DNA of 64,000 nucleotides from Scandinavium sp051650185 (lineage in GTDB: Bacteria > Pseudomonadota > Gammaproteobacteria > Enterobacterales > Enterobacteriaceae). Below the pieces are notes generated by a model that worked only from the letters and a program-made list of their open reading frames with translations, had not been told where the DNA came from and searched no databases. Shown here one piece after another: positions 60,922 to 64,000 of this stretch (the stretch's first letter is position 1; each line of letters opens with the position of its first letter). The stretch lies in assembly GCF_051650185.1 (NCBI RefSeq), contig NZ_JBOFIN010000131.1, positions 25,919 through 89,918 on the forward strand, in the 5' to 3' direction. Made by a program: the position numbers and the translations under genes.

Positions 60922-61015
60922 TGGATTCCGTTAAGTAAGGCCAAACGTTTTAAATTAATGTCAATCTAAACTCTTTGAGTTTTGGACAATCCTGAATTAA
61001 CAACGGAGTATTCCC
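60922..61015 (+). promoter_or_regulatory. rpsL-rpsG spacer, likely S7 autogenous control site
   Basis: A 94-base spacer of the same length class as in E. coli, where S7 binds the intercistronic mRNA and limits translation of itself and downstream genes. I infer the function from the operon; I have not shown the fold. Confidence 0.5.
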
Positions 61016-61486
61016 ATGCCACGTCGTCGCGTCATTGGTCAGCGTAAAATTCTGCCGGATCCTAAGTTCGGATCAGAGCTGCTGGCTAAATTTGTAAATA
61101 TCCTGATGGTAGATGGTAAAAAATCTACTGCTGAAGCAATCGTATACAGCGCGCTGGAGACCCTGGCTCAGCGTTCTGGTAAAAATGAACTGGAAGCTTT
61201 CGAAGTCGCTCTGGACAACGTTCGTCCGACTGTCGAAGTTAAGTCCCGCCGTGTAGGTGGTTCTACTTATCAGGTTCCAGTTGAAGTTCGTCCGGTTCGT
61301 CGTAATGCTCTGGCAATGCGTTGGATCGTTGAAGCTGCTCGTAAACGCGGTGATAAATCTATGGCTCTGCGTCTGGCGAACGAACTTTCTGACGCTGCAG
61401 ACAACAAAGGTACTGCAGTTAAGAAACGTGAAGACGTTCACCGTATGGCAGAAGCCAACAAGGCGTTCGCTCACTACCGTTGGTAA
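61016..61486 (+). CDS. rpsG: 30S ribosomal protein S7
   Basis: A 156-residue primary 16S rRNA-binding protein of the 30S head (MPRRRVIGQRKILPDPKFGS ... RMAEANKAFAHYRW). It ends at residue 156 as in most enteric bacteria, without the C-terminal extension of E. coli K-12. A 7-bp GC stem (61511-61536) lies in the spacer before fusA. Confidence 0.98.
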   Translation: MPRRRVIGQRKILPDPKFGSELLAKFVNILMVDGKKSTAEAIVYSALETLAQRSGKNELEAFEVALDNVRPTVEVKSRRVGGSTYQVPVEVRPVRRNALAMRWIVEAARKRGDKSMALRLANELSDAADNKGTAVKKREDVHRMAEANKAFAHYRW

Positions 61487-61583
61487 TCCCTTCGGAGTGT
61501 TAGTCACCAGGCGGGCGCTTCAGGTAAGCCGCCCGCTCTGGGTTACTTAATCTGAACGTCTAAAGAAACAAACGAGGAATCAA

Positions 61584-63698
61584 ATGGCTCGTACAACACC
61601 CATCGCACGCTATCGTAACATCGGTATCAGTGCGCACATCGACGCCGGTAAAACCACGACTACCGAACGTATTCTGTTCTACACCGGTGTAAACCACAAA
61701 ATCGGTGAAGTTCATGACGGCGCCGCAACCATGGACTGGATGGAGCAGGAGCAGGAGCGTGGTATTACCATTACCTCCGCAGCGACTACTGCATTCTGGT
61801 CTGGTATGGCGAAGCAGTATGAACCGCATCGCGTAAACATCATCGACACCCCGGGCCACGTTGACTTCACCATCGAAGTAGAACGTTCCATGCGTGTTCT
61901 TGACGGTGCGGTAATGGTTTACTGCGCAGTTGGTGGTGTTCAGCCACAGTCTGAAACCGTATGGCGTCAGGCTAACAAATACAAAGTTCCACGCATCGCG
62001 TTCGTTAACAAAATGGACCGTATGGGTGCTAACTTCCTGAAAGTTGTTGGTCAGATCAAATCCCGTCTGGGCGCGAACCCTGTTCCGCTGCAGCTGGCGA
62101 TTGGTGCTGAAGAAGGTTTCACCGGTGTTATTGACCTGGTGAAAATGAAAGCCATCAACTGGAACGATGCTGATCAGGGCGTAACCTTCGAATACGAAGA
62201 TATCCCAGCTGATATGCAGGACCTGGCTGACGAATGGCACCAGAACCTGATCGAATCCGCTGCGGAAGCGTCTGAAGAGCTGATGGAAAAATACCTGGGC
62301 GGCGAAGAGCTGACCGAGGAAGAAATCAAAGTCGCTCTGCGTCAGCGCGTTCTGAACAACGAAATTATCCTGGTAACCTGTGGTTCTGCATTTAAGAACA
62401 AAGGTGTTCAGGCGATGCTGGATGCGGTAATCGATTACCTGCCAGCACCAACTGACGTACCTGCTATCAACGGTATGCTGGACGACGGTAAAGATACCCC
62501 GTCCGAGCGTCACGCTAGCGATGAAGAGCCGTTTGCTGCTCTGGCATTCAAAATTGCTACCGACCCGTTCGTAGGTAACCTGACCTTCTTCCGCGTTTAC
62601 TCTGGTGTGGTTAACTCCGGTGATACTGTATACAACCCAGTGAAAGCGGCTCGTGAGCGTTTTGGTCGTATCGTTCAGATGCACGCCAACAAACGTGAAG
62701 AGATCAAAGAAGTTCGCGCAGGCGACATTGCAGCTGCAATCGGCCTGAAAGACGTGACCACAGGTGACACCATCTGTGATCCGGACAACGTGATCATTCT
62801 TGAGCGTATGGAATTCCCAGAGCCGGTAATTTCCATCGCCGTAGAACCAAAAACCAAAGCTGACCAGGAAAAAATGGGTCTGGCTCTGGGTCGTCTGGCA
62901 AAAGAAGATCCATCATTCCGCGTATGGACTGATGAAGAATCTAACCAGACCATCATCGCCGGTATGGGTGAACTGCACCTCGACATCATCGTTGACCGTA
63001 TGAAGCGTGAATTCAACGTTGAAGCGAACGTCGGTAAACCTCAGGTGGCTTACCGCGAAGCGATTCGTGGGAAAGTTACCGATATCGAAGGTAAACACGC
63101 CAAGCAGTCTGGTGGTCGTGGTCAGTACGGTCATGTTGTTATCGACATGTACCCGCTGGAGCCGGGCTCAAATCCGAAAGGTTACGAGTTCATCAACGAC
63201 ATCAAAGGTGGTGTAATTCCTGGCGAATACATCCCTGCCGTTGATAAAGGTATCCAGGAGCAGCTGAAGGCTGGTCCTCTGGCTGGTTATCCGGTTGTTG
63301 ATCTCGGCGTGCGTCTGCACTTCGGTTCTTACCATGACGTTGACTCCTCCGAGCTGGCGTTTAAACTGGCCGCTTCTATCGCCTTTAAAGATGGCTTTAA
63401 GAAAGCGAAACCAGTTCTGCTTGAGCCTATCATGAAGGTTGAAGTAGAAACTCCGGAAGAGAACACCGGTGACGTTATCGGCGACCTTAGCCGTCGTCGT
63501 GGTCAGCTGAAAGGTCAGGAATCCAACGCTACTGGCGTTCAGATTCACGCTGAAGTTCCGCTGTCTGAAATGTTCGGGTATGCAACTCAGCTGCGTTCTC
63601 TGACTAAAGGTCGTGCTTCTTACTCTATGGAGTTCCTGAAGTATGACGACGCGCCGAACAACGTTGCTCAGGCCGTTATCGAAGCTCGTGGCAAATAA
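61584..63698 (+). CDS. fusA: Elongation factor G
   Basis: A 704-residue translational GTPase that drives translocation and ribosome recycling. Domain I holds G1 AHIDAGKTTTTER, G3 DTPGHVDF and G4 NKMDRMG. Domains II-V follow, including domain IV GGRGQYGHVVIDMYPLEPG and the domain V end. Length matches E. coli. It lies between rpsG and tuf in the str operon. Confidence 0.99.
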   Translation: MARTTPIARYRNIGISAHIDAGKTTTTERILFYTGVNHKIGEVHDGAATMDWMEQEQERGITITSAATTAFWSGMAKQYEPHRVNIIDTPGHVDFTIEVERSMRVLDGAVMVYCAVGGVQPQSETVWRQANKYKVPRIAFVNKMDRMGANFLKVVGQIKSRLGANPVPLQLAIGAEEGFTGVIDLVKMKAINWNDADQGVTFEYEDIPADMQDLADEWHQNLIESAAEASEELMEKYLGGEELTEEEIKVALRQRVLNNEIILVTCGSAFKNKGVQAMLDAVIDYLPAPTDVPAINGMLDDGKDTPSERHASDEEPFAALAFKIATDPFVGNLTFFRVYSGVVNSGDTVYNPVKAARERFGRIVQMHANKREEIKEVRAGDIAAAIGLKDVTTGDTICDPDNVIILERMEFPEPVISIAVEPKTKADQEKMGLALGRLAKEDPSFRVWTDEESNQTIIAGMGELHLDIIVDRMKREFNVEANVGKPQVAYREAIRGKVTDIEGKHAKQSGGRGQYGHVVIDMYPLEPGSNPKGYEFINDIKGGVIPGEYIPAVDKGIQEQLKAGPLAGYPVVDLGVRLHFGSYHDVDSSELAFKLAASIAFKDGFKKAKPVLLEPIMKVEVETPEENTGDVIGDLSRRRGQLKGQESNATGVQIHAEVPLSEMFGYATQLRSLTKGRASYSMEFLKYDDAPNNVAQAVIEARGK

Positions 63699-63723
63699 GC
63701 CATAGGTTAAAAACTAATGTCCC

Positions 63724-63749
63724 GTGCTCTCTCCCAAGGGGGAGAGCAC
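63724..63749 (+). other. Hairpin in the fusA-tuf spacer
   Basis: GTGCTCTCTCCC / GGGGGAGAGCAC forms a 12-bp stem with one G-T pair and a two-base AA spacer at the apex, so a few inner pairs must open to form the loop. No T-run follows, so it is more likely an mRNA processing or stability element than a terminator. Confidence 0.5.
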
Positions 63750-63768
63750 TATAGTAAGGAATATAGCC

Positions 63769-64000
63769 GTGTCTAAAGAAAAATTTGAACGTACAAAACC
63801 GCACGTTAACGTTGGTACTATCGGCCACGTTGACCACGGTAAAACTACTCTGACTGCTGCAATCACTACCGTACTGGCTAAAACCTACGGTGGTTCTGCA
63901 CGTGCTTTCGACCAGATCGATAACGCACCAGAAGAAAAAGCTCGTGGTATCACCATCAACACTTCCCACGTTGAATATGACACCCCGACTCGCCACTACG
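63769..64000 (+). CDS. tufA: Elongation factor Tu, N-terminal part (runs off the window)
   Basis: The first 77 codons of EF-Tu, which brings aminoacyl-tRNA to the ribosome. It starts with GTG, as tufA does in E. coli, after TAAGGA. SKEKFERTKPHVNVGTIGHV is followed by the G1 loop GHVDHGKTTLTAA and the switch I region ARGITINTSHVEYDT. Position after fusA marks it as the str-operon copy; a second copy elsewhere is usual. Confidence 0.98.
   Translation, partial: MSKEKFERTKPHVNVGTIGHVDHGKTTLTAAITTVLAKTYGGSARAFDQIDNAPEEKARGITINTSHVEYDTPTRHY

Noticed and set aside
61560..62684. Open frame of 374 codons antisense to fusA
   Set aside because: It overlaps a highly expressed gene on the opposite strand and lacks family similarity or a start signal.

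Overview
The window is chromosomal DNA of a member of the Enterobacteriaceae. Almost every protein matches an Escherichia coli counterpart closely in length and motifs, as I remember those proteins. Gene order follows the E. coli 74-76 min region, read from malP to tufA. The organism is not E. coli itself. It lacks gntT, yhgA/rpnA, nirC and the frl/yhf block, it carries codA beside nirB, and it has its own accessory genes. Enterobacter, Lelliottia, Citrobacter or Kluyvera relatives all fit, and I cannot fix the genus from sequence alone.

Layout. 1-2.7 kb: end of malP and malQ (maltodextrin use). 2.8-5.3 kb: nfuA, gntX, bioH and a small secreted DUF1471 protein, followed by an array of five hairpins. 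5.5-8.4 kb: feoABC (ferrous iron uptake) behind a Fur box. 8.4-9.9 kb: an A+T-rich accessory insert holding an orphan fimbrial adhesin with no chaperone or usher gene. 10-15.2 kb: tex, greB and ompR-envZ. 15.3-21.5 kb: pckA, hslO, hslR, yrfG, igaA. 21.8-28.3 kb: nudE, mrcA and the hofMNOPQ competence-like operon. 28.5-35.2 kb: the aroK-aroB-damX-dam-rpe-gph-trpS superoperon. 35.3-39.6 kb: nirBD-cysG, with an FNR site and a NarL/NarP site upstream of nirB. 39.8-48.6 kb: codA, tsgA, ppiA, a fused yhfG-fic gene, pabA, argD, yhfK, crp. 48.9-57.4 kb: yhfA, prkB, yheU, yheT, yheS, kefG-kefB, yheV, slyD, slyX. 57.6-64 kb: fkpA, yheO, tusDCB and the str operon rpsL-rpsG-fusA-tuf, which runs off the right edge.

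The most notable item is at 43294-43893. The first 29 codons of the antitoxin gene yhfG are joined in frame to the Fic domain of the neighbouring toxin gene. The result is a single protein whose inhibitory motif and Fic catalytic motif both deviate from consensus. Other items worth a look are the orphan adhesin and its palindrome-rich upstream region, the five-hairpin array after the DUF1471 gene, a 59-base interspersed repeat present twice 32 kb apart in opposite orientation, a terminator-like stem between damX and dam, and an operator-like palindrome before nudE. No tRNA, rRNA, CRISPR array, insertion sequence or prophage was seen.
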